DNA of 64,000 bases from Diplosphaera chodatii (Eukaryota > Chlorophyta > Trebouxiophyceae > Prasiolales > Stichococcaceae), in the NCBI GenBank assembly GCA_032358165.1, contig JAALGY010000015.1:3162001-3226000 (forward strand), given 5' to 3'. Shown one piece after another: positions 32,137 to 42,701 of the stretch. Made by a program: the position numbers and the translations under genes. The notes under the pieces are model-generated. The model ran no database searches and was not told the DNA's origin. It worked only from the letters and a program-made list of their open reading frames with translations. Within the stretch, counting starts at the first letter, position 1; every line of letters starts with the position of its first letter.

Positions 32137-35100
32137 CTAGTCTTCACGCAGCTGCAGCGACTGCACCGCACCACCGCCCACCACCTCCTCCAGCCCCGGC
32201 CTCGCCACCCTGTAGCACACGAACTTTGCCATGCCACAAAACCAATCCAGTCTCTTCTGTCACCATTCCACCATCAAATACGGTGTCATCAAGCCCAGGC
32301 ATAGCAATCCCGTTTGTGCATCAGTCACACTCACCTTACAACCCTTCCACAGACGCCCAGTGCCAGAGCAACAGACTGCCATCAAACTGACCTGGCATCC
32401 GCAATGACGACCGTGGTCTGCGAGTCTGGGTGCAGGTGCCGCTGTGCAGCCGCGAGCACATCGGCGGGCGTCACCGCCTCGATGGATGCCTTGTACCGAA
32501 ACAGGTAGTCCTGCGCACAGGCCGGGTGTCCACATGAGCATCCCAAATGCGGCTAGATTCTGGTGGAGAGATGGCGTGAGATGCTGCGGCTGCTGGCTGC
32601 ACATAGTCCTGCGTCAGCTGCCCACACGCAGCTTGGGAATGGCATACGCACCCCTGCCGTGATAGCATCCACTGAGCACAGTGACATCCAGGGCCAGGTG
32701 TCTACATGTGGCCATCTGGAAGCTGACCCCGAAAGCTGGTCCAAGTCCGCTGATAAGTTGTCAGCCATACAGCTTAATTGCAGGCATGGCAAGGATGCAG
32801 GAGGCAGGAAGCGCACTGGCGGCAGGCCGACCAGCGCGTACACCAGCCGCCGCTGCAGCTGCGACGATGTGGACGCGAAGTTGAAGACGAAGGAGTTGAG
32901 CGTCTCTGCCTGCGCCGCCGCCACCTCCTCGTCTGTTGGCGCCGTCTGCCGTGCCGCCTGAATGTGCGAACGACAGCCAGTGACAGGCCTGTCTACAACC
33001 AGGGCGTATGAGCACAAATAGCCTGGTACCCATAGTGCATCGCGTGTGGTCCATCACTGACATGTCTTGCTGGCCGGCTGCACGTCGGAGCCGCCCCGCT
33101 GCACTGCAGTGCTGCCTGCATTGCCTGCTGCGCCTCCAGCAGCCATGACAGACACGCAGCTTAGGCGGCCCCATGTAAGCAACCTGCATATGGACGCCAG
33201 GATCTGCCTGGCCACCTCAGCAAACAGGGTATGACTAGAACAGAGGGTTACCTCAAGCGCAGTGCGCAGCGCCTTGAGCAGCTTGGCGGGCGCCGCCGTC
33301 TCGCTTTTCAGAAAAGAAACAATGAAGGGAAAGGAAGCAAAGGTCCCCTACCTCAAGAGCAGTGCGCAGCGCCTTGAGCAGCTTGGCGGGCGCCGCCGTC
33401 TCGCCGCCCGCCGTGAACAGGCCCACGTGGTCGAAGGGCGTGGTGTTCCAGCCCCCGCTGACCGAGTACGCCAGGCCCTGTAGCACAGATGCAAATGGAA
33501 AAGTCAGCGTGGCCATTCTGTACAGATTTGCCACCGGCAGTCAGCAGTCTGGTTTGGTTGAAAAGTGTGGTGTTTCACCCGCCGTCGAAACTGTGACAAA
33601 ACCTGACGCATGCTTGTCAACGTGTCACCAAGTCTCAGGTGACTGCTAGGCTAGTGGATAGACCTCATGGCAAAGACCGCGCACCTCGCGCGACCGGATC
33701 TGGTTGAACAGCCGGCCGCCAAAGTTGTTGAGCACACTTGTGAGCACGTCCAGGGCGGGGGCATCTGGGTCGCGCAGGTGCACCCCCGGCTCGCCCAGGG
33801 CCACCGTCGACTGCTTGAGCCCCGGGCGGTCCACCAGCAGCACCTGAAAGGGGACATGGGAACAGATTTCAGGGATCAGGGATTAGGGTCGCGCAGGTGC
33901 ACCCCCGGCTCGCCCAGGGCCACCGTCGACTGCTTGAGCCCCGGGCGGTCCACCAGCAGCACCTGCAGGGGGTGCAAGTTCGTTTGTAATCCCAGGGTTT
34001 AGGACCTTGCAGGTGCAAACCCCGTCTCGCCCAGGGCCACCGTCGACTGCTTGAGCCCCGGGCGGTCCACCAGCAGCACCTGCGGTGGCAGAAAGCAGGA
34101 CGATACATTAGATTATAGTCAAACACACATGCTCGGTTGCCACAGCAGTGCGACCGACTGCTTTCGGCCCACATCGATCCAAGTAGCACCTGCAGTCCTC
34201 AGCAACCGAGTGCAGAGCCTGTGATCTGCTGAGGCGGCTCTGCCTGAAGTTCAGTCGAGGACTCTGCCAGCCATCATCGTGCAAGTCCTGCATTCTACTG
34301 CTGTGCACGCCCTGCCTGTACTTGACGACTGCTCACGGCCCGCACACATGTCCCCAGGCAGCGTACTCACAAGACGTTGAAGTGTTTTAGTCATTCTCAG
34401 CGTGCCTGGCCTGCGGAATGCTGCGGCGGCAGCGGCGGGTTGGGCACCTCGGGAGGCACCGCCGGCTGCCCTGCAGCGAGCCGCCACCGCCCCATGCAGT
34501 CCTCAACCAAGCGCTTCATCTCCCCGGCATCGAAGTCGCCTGTGAGCAGGATGCCACATGGAGATAGGCACTTCATGACGTGCACAACCAGAGTGCAGAT
34601 GATATATGTTGTGATGCATTTCAGCAGGGGCACTCTCCATCACACGCGCATGCAGGAATGTTCCTGCTGCCTGGCTGTGCGGCTAACAACTGTTACCTGA
34701 GATGCCCAGCACGGAGTTGTCGGGGCGCTCCCACGTCTGCAGGTAGCTGACCACATCGTCCCGCCGCAGGCGCGATACCTGACGCATTGTAGCACTTTTG
34801 ACTGAGCAGCTTTGCAGTGTGCAACCACCTTTGACTACGTACAGCAGCGACTTGCTGCTGGCCTCCTGAAGACACATGGACCGCAGCAGCAGTGCAGCAG
34901 AGTGTCTGACGCAGCAATGTGCGGCGCCAAGGCTACGGCACCGTCTGATGCCACACTGACATGTGACTGTGTGTGACTGCATGCCTAAACCCTGACCTGA
35001 GCGGGCGTGGGGTTGCGCGCAAACACACTGTCCCGGCCGTAGATCTGCTTCGCCAACTCGCGCCCCGGCACCGCGGCCGCGTTGTCGTTCATGTGCGACA

Positions 35101-36776
35101 GCGCATTCAGCACCTGTACCATGAACACTGAAACGTGATCAATTATCCAAAAACTGTGGGGTTTTGCGTGCTCCTGACGAGAATTCGCAACCTGCCACGG
35201 GCGAGGTTGGTGCACCTGATCATCTGTGGCGGCTTGCTCAGGGCCTGCATACTGAGTGGCTCTGCCAGCATGTTGTACACAACCAGCTGATGTGCGTCAG
35301 AGGACGAGTGAAGCAGGCTTGTCAGGGTAACAGTGCCCGTCTACAATGACGAGAGCATCCCCACTGGTGAAGTGGCTCACACCATGCAGTGAGCGCTGTG
35401 ACCCTAATGACGCTGCCGTCCACCCGAGCCGGCAGACACTGCCACGCTCGATGCAGACCTTCCGGTCCTTTCTGACATCCATCTCTGTTGAGCTCCTGAG
35501 GTTGATAAAGTAAGTCACCTGCGCCTTGTACAGCTCGATGCGCTGCAGCGGCAGCGCGGGCGACTGTATCACGTCTGCAAACATGGCCAGCACGTCCGCC
35601 GCGTCTTCCGGCAGGCAGCCGAAGCCCATGGAGATGGCCTCGCCGCCGGCGCCCCCCTCGATGTAGGCCGCCCGCTGCTCCAGAGCATCGTCGAGCGCGT
35701 CCCCTGGGAGGCTGGTGCTGCCGCCGGCCCGCTGCACCGCTGCCGACAGGCTGGCCACGCCTGCACCACAGCCAGCCAAACCACATCAGAACTGTGACTG
35801 CTCAACCCAACGGACACCGTTTTTTTGATAAAAAGAAATTTTTCTGAATTGAGTTTTGGGAGTGTTTTTTTAGCTTTTCTTTGCAAAAGCTGGGCACAAG
35901 AATATAGGGCAGTTTCCACGCCGGGGCTGACCGACGCGGTCGGGGGGCGCGGTGCGCTGCCCGCCCCGCATCAGCAGCGTGCCCCGCACCAGCGGCAGCT
36001 CGTGGTCCTCCGCCAGGAACACCCGCAGCCCGTTCCCCAGCGTGACCTGCGAGATTTTTAAATAATAATAATAAAAGCAATTGATATTCATTTGTTTAAT
36101 GAATTTGATGGTATAATTTTCAGGGGTAACTCTGCACACATCATATTCCGCCAGTGGCTATGCATGGCTCATCGGGCTGGCGCCCGGCGCATCAAGCAGT
36201 GCAGCTGGTGTGGTCGTGGGGGTGACCAGGGGTGTGTACCGGCACAAGCTGCGGTGTGGCAGAATTCATCGCACGCTGCACACCAGCCAGTGCTCGTCTC
36301 AGAGCCCAAAGTCACCGCCGTCACCATGCTGCGCACCTCCTGGATGACGGGCAGCTTGATGTCGGGCAGCGGCGGGAACTCGGTCGGCAGCGGCGGCAGC
36401 TCCACAGGGGGGGCGTCCGGCAGCGCCGGCTTGATCGTGCGAGTCTCCACTGCTGCCTCCTGCCGCAGCATGCGAAAATGCTGTCGATCCACGAGCTTGC
36501 TCACGCGCTCTCACATCCGTGCGATCTATCAGTTGGTCCAGAGAACGGAATGGCAGTGATGGTGCCCAAGTTGCATTTTCCGCCTCGACGTCTGCATGCA
36601 GCGGGCGTCACCGGCATGATGGTGCTCGGCAGCGTGTCGGTGCTGGCAGCCTGGGCGGCGTGCAGCGGCTGCAGGGCGACCAGACCCGCCGCCAGCGCCC
36701 CTGCCGTGAAGGGCAGCAGTCTGGCTGTGGGCTGCAAGCATGGCCCGGTTATGCAGGCCGTGACAGGGCGCCGCAT
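32137..36776 (-). CDS. M16-family (insulinase-like) protein lacking the zinc motif, plastid-type
   Basis: Minus-strand exons: 36612-36776, 36337-36459, 35932-36046, 35519-35760, 34997-35113, 34697-34778, about 34425-34539, 33685-33843, 33352-33477, 32817-32957, 32392-32510 and 32137-32210, about 480 aa. The N-terminus has a basic start and then a hydrophobic stretch ending LHAAQA, like a plastid-to-thylakoid-lumen signal. The M16 landmarks are VTLGNGLRVFLAEDHELPLV, ERPDNSVLGISG then GDFD, LLVDRPGLKQSTVALG, NNFGGRLFNQIRSREGLAYS and PPDYLFRYKASIEAVTPADV. Where active M16 peptidases have H-x-x-E-H this protein reads VASLSAAVQRAGG, so it should be the non-catalytic partner type known from cyanobacterial and plant M16 pairs. 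One join (after about 34425) needs a GC donor or a missed exon. The two 3' exon edges are locally duplicated (see repeats). Confidence 0.88.
33252..33404. repeat. Duplicated 3' end of an M16 exon
   Basis: The 53 nt at 33352-33404 (3' end of exon 33352-33477 on the minus strand, encoding ETAAPAKLLKALRTALE) recur at 33252-33304 with one mismatch. On the minus strand the extra copy follows a pyrimidine-rich tract and AAAAG, and is followed by GTAACC, so it has usable-looking splice sites. Read after the upstream exon it would be out of frame and reach a stop. Confidence 0.9.
33767..34082. repeat. Three tandem copies of a partial M16 exon
   Basis: About 80 bp recur at 33767-33846, 33886-33965 and 34001-34082, with period about 117-119 bp. 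Copies 1 and 2 are nearly identical; copy 3 has a few changes at its left edge. Each contains the acceptor-side part of the exon encoding VLLVDRPGLKQSTVALGEPG. Only copy 1 continues into the complete exon (33685-33843). The spacers carry ttaggg-like words. Confidence 0.92.
35815..36125. other. Two AT-rich islands flanking a GC-rich M16 exon
   Basis: About 35818-35900 (runs of T and A) and about 36050-36122 (including four TAA/AAT units) are strongly AT-rich in an otherwise GC-rich locus. They sit in the introns on both sides of exon 35932-36046. They contain no coding signal of their own. Organelle-derived insertions or AT-rich intron expansions are both possible. Confidence 0.7.
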
Positions 36777-38085
36777 GGCATGCCAGCTTGCCGCCGAGGC
36801 AGCACACCCACCTGCCAAGCGCTGCAGGGGACAGGCTCTGTCTGTGTCTGCGTAGCACCGGCCGTCGCTGATGTTGTCGCGCGGCTGCACCTGAGCCGCT
36901 GCGCCAGTGGTGCGCTTCTGCTGCCACCTGCGCTGCTGCTGTAGAAACCCTGAAAGAGGGCGACATGCATGCCAGCGGGAATCATAATGATCGGGTACTA
37001 CTTCCCTACGCCTGCTGCAGCAACCAGGGCTGACAGCTGATAAGCAGGCAGTGCGCCCTGTACCCACTAACATGGTGATGGATTGCTATGTCTGGTCTCA
37101 CGAGTCACCGTTCATCACGGTACTGGCGTTGAAGCGATTGTGAGTCTCAGCAAGCCACGCTCGACAGGAGTGCAGACTTTGATGGGTAGCAAGCAAAAGC
37201 TGAATGAACCCTGGTCAGCTGACAACCAAACAGCGGATGTCTGATGTGGTGAACAACAACTTGCTACAATCACTGTACGCGCCCTGAGAACGTGCAAGAC
37301 AACAGATCATCTGCCTGCGCAAGCGTGCTACCTGGTGCTATCGCAACTGCGGTCCCACTTGGTTGCAACTTGTCATGCGTTTTGTGCACCCCCCCTGTCT
37401 GTCACGAGATGGGCAGATGACCTAAGGGCGACACAATCGGCTGTGTTCTGGCCCAGCTGGCACAGCCTGAAACGGCACGCGCGGGACTGGAACACCAACT
37501 TCAACTCTAGGTAAAGCGTTTGCCCGATCTTCAACGCGGCTCGAGATCCAAAGCGCGGCGCAGCTGTGCCAATTTTGGGACGTCCCATCCTGTGATACAC
37601 GGGCCGCGTTGCAAGTCAGCGCAAGTCTGCTGCGGGTCCCTTCATTGCACGTCGTAGCTGCTGGCTCTGCGAGTCAAGCCTTGCAGGGCCTCTGCGCTGG
37701 GATCAGATTTCGCCTGCGTATCCTCCTCAGCTTCACGCCAGGCACATTCACAACACCTGACAGATGTGACCTGCTGCTGCGCTGTGGGAGGCCTTGCAGG
37801 GCTATTACTGACTGACAGCGTCCCTCAAAGATCAGCGGACAGTGCGTCTGAGCCCAACGGCGCGTTTGCCGGGTGCGCCGGCACCAGGCCAAGCAGCACA
37901 CTGCGCAGCCTGGAAGGAAGCAGCGCAGCCAGCGGCAGCCGCTGCAGGCGACACTGGGCCAGCTGACGACTGGTCCCTTCCGGCACCCCCAGCACACGCG
38001 GTGCCCCTGGTAAGGGCCCTTTCGCTGCTGCGAGGCGGCCGCAGCGCCCGCAGTGGTCGGCGGCCGGCGTTGAGCGCCACAGGGC
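36777..38085. promoter_or_regulatory. Divergent intergenic region, M16 gene and PAP2 gene
   Basis: The region separates the M16 start (minus, 36776) and the PAP2-like start (plus, 38086). It should hold both promoters and 5' UTRs. No convincing exon, TATA box or repeat was identified; the first 200 bp upstream of the M16 start stay open in its frame, so a longer N-terminus is possible. Confidence 0.45.
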
Positions 38086-41000
38086 ATGAAGCTGGCGGAC
38101 TGGCTGCCCGACGTGGGCGCCGAGGACGGCGCGCAGTCGGAGGCGGGGTGCTGGGGCGACGCCAGGCGGCTGGCGCTGCGGCTGCGGCATGCTGGACTGG
38201 GGCGCATGGCGCTCGACCTCGCCCTTGAAGTGCTGCTCGTCTTCACCGTGCTGAAGGTGACTGGCTTTGATGCCCTGTCTAGTACCCTGCCGCTGTGGAC
38301 TGTATGGTGTTGGTGCGGTAGGCGTGTGACTGCTTGCTGTTCGCGATGTTTCCTGGCTGCACATGGCATGTGGGCGAGTGGTCATGCATCTGTGATGTCG
38401 CCTGCAGGTGTACAACCTTGTGCGCAACCAGTTCGGCTCGGTCATCGTGCCGCCGGCCAAGGCGCACGACCATGCACTGAAGGTGGGCTTGTGTGCAGTA
38501 TCTCAAGCCCTGAGATCAGTCGAGCAGCCAACAGGCAGCCTCTGCATCATTCAACGCCAGAAGGGCAGTTTGACCTGCACCTTCCTGGACACTCGAGGGA
38601 TGGCATCGCGGTGCATGCAAGATGCATGCAGATCTTGCTTCTGACCCTGAACAGCATGCATTGTGACTGCTCATCGATAGCCTGCTCAGAAGCGCGTCCA
38701 GCTCACCCACAACCAAGTACACATGGTCGTCATGCGCTTCATTTGAATCTGCAGGTAATCGGGCTCGAGAAGGCGCTGCACTACTTCTGGGAGGAGCGCA
38801 TCCAGCACTTCTTCCTGCGCTGGCCGGACTTCGTGCGCTTCTGGAACGTGTACTACTGGGTGGCGCACGGCAGCAACACCATCGGCGCGCTGCTGGCGCT
38901 GTTCTTCATCCGGCCCGGCATCTACCAGGTCAGCCTGCTGCCTGCGGCTCCAGGCTGCGAGCAATGAGTGACGACCTCTAGAGCAGCAAAGAGCCTGTCA
39001 GCACTCGCAGGGGTAGTTTGCTTGATCACAGGCAGGGCCAGGCTACGGCCCTTCATGCTACGCGACTGCATGGGCATGCATTCTTGTGACATGCATGCAA
39101 GGCATGCACGGCGAGGTGCTCCTTTCAGCTGCACCACAGCCATCGGGCATGCAGTGTTTATCAGCGCACTTGCACACCTGCAAGGTTTTACTGACAGGCG
39201 CTCATCACCCGCATGCAGCGGGCGCGCACGGCGCTGCTGCTCATGAACTGCATCGCCATCGTGGGCTACGCGGCGTTCCCGCTGATGCCTCCGCGCCTGG
39301 TGCCCGACTGCGACACGAGGTTCGGCGGCTGCGACCACGACTACACCTTCGTGGACACTATGGACACCCTGGGGGGGATCTGGTCATGGCGCGGCAGCGC
39401 CCTCGAGGGGGTGAGCATGCTACGGACTGGACTGGACTAATGCTGTGTGTCACAATACAACACAACACAACCGCCTGCAGACCTGCAGCGCCGCACATTG
39501 AATAGAGCAATTTATGATACGAAGGACCTGCAAGCTGCCCTCAGCGAGCAAGGTTGTCTGCAGCCTGTGGCAGCTAATGTCTGTGATGGCAGAGCGCATG
39601 CAGTGCGACAGCCTTGGTGATGGCATGCACCCTGCTCGATGATGCAAAATCTGCGTGCTACTTCGAATGTCCACCGCAGCAAGCTGCTCTTGCAAGTCTG
39701 GGCCTGTGCTGGACTTGCGTGAATGTGCTTGATCAGCATGGACTTTCGAAATGCATGCTGCTAGTGGGAAACAGGCATGCTGTGGTTGGCTGGCAGCTGT
39801 GGCAACCATAAGAGCAGTGAGCTAGCTCTACTCGAAACACGGCACGGCACTCAAGCATGATGCCCTGTTCGTTTCTGCAGGTATCAAACCATTATGCGGC
39901 GATGCCCAGCATGCACTTTGGCTACGCGCTGTGGGTGTGCACTGCGCTGGCGGGGCTGCTCAAGGGTGGGCCCTTCCAGCCGCGCTCCAGGGTGGGCTGG
40001 CGCTGCATGCTGGCCGCCGTGGGGCTTTACCCCGCCTCCGTGCTCTTCTGCATCATCGTGAGCTTGCTTTCCCAGAGCAAGACCTCCCCCTGCCCCCTCA
40101 TTCTCCTTCACTCAGCAGTGGCCTGCGTTTGCACCTGGGCCGTTTGTGCAGCTGGTGTGTCACATTTCGTGTGGTGAGCACGGTCGTCGCCACGATGTGG
40201 TGAGCGTGTCAGATTGTGGGTGCAAGTGCAAGTGTGTGCAGCTGATTCTGCCGCTGAAGTCCAGCCTTTGTGTTGCAGGTGACAGCGAACCACTACTTCA
40301 CAGACGCGCTGGCGGGCGCCGCGGTGGTCGGCATCGCCTACTTCGCGGCGATGCACACCCCGGAGTTCGGGCGGGGCGCGACGGCGGACTGGGGGCCCGC
40401 GCTGCACTGGCTCACAGGTGCCCAATTTGCCCAGTCTTTCTGCAAGGCATCCCTCACACAGGCTGGAGGATACTGTCAGTTGTGTCCTGCACGAGCCGGA
40501 CGATGTATTCTAGTCTCAGACAGGTGCAAGCAGCCAGTAACCCTGAAGAGAACTTCGTTACCAAAAAGCCTGATAGCCAGGGAAGCGCAGGTGTGATCCT
40601 TTTTTCTTCACCACTGCACCGCAGGCCCCAACTCCAGCGTCGTCCTGGTCGTCCCCGTTGAGGCGCACCAGCGGCAGTCGGGCGACGCCGAGGGGCTGCC
40701 GCTGCTGATGCCCCAGGTGAGCCTTCGGGACTTTAGTGTTGTTGCCCCACGTGCCTCCTCGCATGCAATCGCCTCTGCTTGCTTGGCATGCACTGTGACA
40801 GTCCGCCCCTGACAACCTCTCTGCTCAGGTACTCGCTTGGCACAGTGTGGGACGTACCCGCGTTTAGAGTAGGTCATGCAGGGCAGGACGTAGTCAGCAG
40901 CGGGTGCCATGTGCACATGACGCGCCCGTATCAGCATGTATCATCTCTGAACCTTTATTTTGGTGCCTGGCTGCAGTCGCCCAAGGTACACTGGGCGGGC

Positions 41001-41330
41001 CAGCTGGCGAATGGGCGTGCGGGTGTTGCCGGCTCGGCCACGGAGCTCGCCACCATCATCGTGGCCCGAGACGAGGTGCGGTGCTCTGTTGTGAGTGGAT
41101 GCTGAGGGTGTCATGTGCACGCAAACCGGCTGTTGCGAACGTGCGTGTGCAGCAAAGGCCCTGCAACACGCAGAGTAGCAGGGACGTTTCATGTGCAGAT
41201 TGGCTTTGTGCTTGTGCAGGCGGTGGTCTTGGACGGTGGCCGTCAGGTTTTGGGGCGCATTGCCAATGGGTGCCAGTCCATGGAGCGCAAGCCCTCTGGG
41301 GCATCGTCGGCCAACGGCATGCATCATTAG
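38086..41330 (+). CDS. PAP2/AUR1-like membrane phosphatase or phosphotransferase
   Basis: Nine exons join in phase: 38086-38256, 38408-38482, 38755-38928, 39198-39410, 39881-40057, 40279-40417, 40625-40716, 40977-41075 and 41220-41330, giving 416 aa. Hydrophobic helices alternate with the PAP2 signature motifs AAMPSMHFGYALW (exon 5, the S-x-x-H block) and TANHYFTDALAGAAVVG (exon 6, H-x3-D, catalytic His and Asp). Upstream FLRWPDFVRFWNVYYWVAHG and FPLMPPRLVPDCD are typical of the PAP2_3/AUR1-like branch, which includes inositol-phosphorylceramide synthases and bacterial lipid phosphatases. The likely role is a lipid phosphate or phosphosphingolipid reaction at an internal membrane; the substrate cannot be told. 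The last 100 residues are a soluble tail without a known domain. Confidence 0.9.
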
Positions 41331-42701
41331 GCGTTCGGCAAGAAACCCTGCAGCAGAGCGCTACAGCGGGCTTGCAGCAGATGGCGTCAACAGCGCCTGT
41401 ATCAGACAGCTGGTCACAGTCCCCCCTGTGAAGGGCAAGGGCACTTCCTCAGTGCTGCCGCGGCATGACCATGCTGCGGCAGTCTCCAGCAGCGGTCTTC
41501 AGCGGATGGCGCCCACGGCAAGTGCAGGTGCTGGTCATTCAGATTTGAAACACGGTGCTGGCTGCAGACAGCCGCTGCGAGGCTGCAGCTGGCATGCGTC
41601 AGCGTGAGTGCAGTCCGTCACAGTTGGGCGGACTGCGGCTCACAGAGACACACAGACGCCTCAGCTTGCTGCCACGGAAGCGGCTGCATAGGAAGACTGG
41701 CAGCCGGTGAGCTGGTTGGGGGTCACAAAGCATGTCAGCATGCGCGTTTGGGAAACTTGGGGGTTCGTGATCGTTGACGTGGTTCAGCAGCTGCACTGCA
41801 TGCCGAGTCCTTTTCAGGGCGGCATGTGGCAGTGGACCCGATAGATTGCGTGAGCTGATGCACATTGCACGGCCTTGAGAGCGGCAGCAATGGTAGGCTG
41901 CCGCTCGGAAGTGCACCCGAAGGAATCAGCCGCTGATAAGTGAAGGTGTGCAGCGCGCACTGAAGTATCTATGGGTGGCTGAGCATTCTGAGATGGTATT
42001 GCGTAGAGTCGTGCCTACAGATCGCTAATAGAGCGGCGATTAGCTGTAGCATGACAAATTGTGTGATGCTGGTTCGGCGGCGCTGTGTAATAGCGTGTCT
42101 GTGGCCGGGCATTGACTTGTCTTGCCTTCATTTTGCACCTGTCATGCTTGTTGTCTTCGCGGATCGCGTGTGCAGGTAACAGGGTACAAACATGCGACGG
42201 TACACAGTGTTACAACTGACGACCTCGGTGTTGACACGTTTCCACTCTGATCGGATGTCTGACAGAACCGCATCCCCATCACCCAAGCGCGTCAGCAGCG
42301 GCGTTGTCGAGTGCGACCCCTCACATCGCTGTGCAAAGCAACAACGTCTGGACAAACAAGAACCAGTCGCAGCATCTCATCTGCCGACGGCTTGGCTGCC
42401 TTGTCGTAACGTCGAAGCCACGTTCGCTCTGTTACAGTGAGACGAGATTGTACCGAACGGTGCACGACGCAATACAAGGTGCAACCAGGTTCGCCAGGGC
42501 CGCCAAGCGCGATGCCCAGCCCCCAGCGGCCGCCTGTCGCCGCCACGAAGACCCGCTGCAAGCAGTACCGGGGCAAGGGCTCCCTGGCAGCGAAGGTTGC
42601 AGCCGTGAGGGCAGCCCTCGGGAGGCTGGTTTCTGGCAGATAGCGGCGCAACCCGCGGCGCACCCGCCGCTGCTGCAGGCTGGGAACTGCGTGTCACCAG
42701 C
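41331..42701. other. Intergenic stretch
   Basis: Between the PAP2-like stop and the MDR start. It contains the 3' UTR of the former and the promoter of the latter. A 43-codon basic plus-strand frame (42512-42643, starting MPSPQRPPVAATKTR) lies just upstream of the MDR ATG but in another frame and cannot be spliced in phase, so it is at most an upstream ORF. Confidence 0.45.

Noticed and set aside
33190..33227. Extra M16 exon reading VARQILASI
   Set aside because: Its phases do not fit, and joining 33352-33477 directly to 32817-32957 gives the family-typical sequence without it.
42512..42643. Basic 43-codon frame as a transit-peptide exon for the MDR gene
   Set aside because: No donor/acceptor pair joins it in phase to the MDR start at 42702; kept only as a possible upstream ORF.
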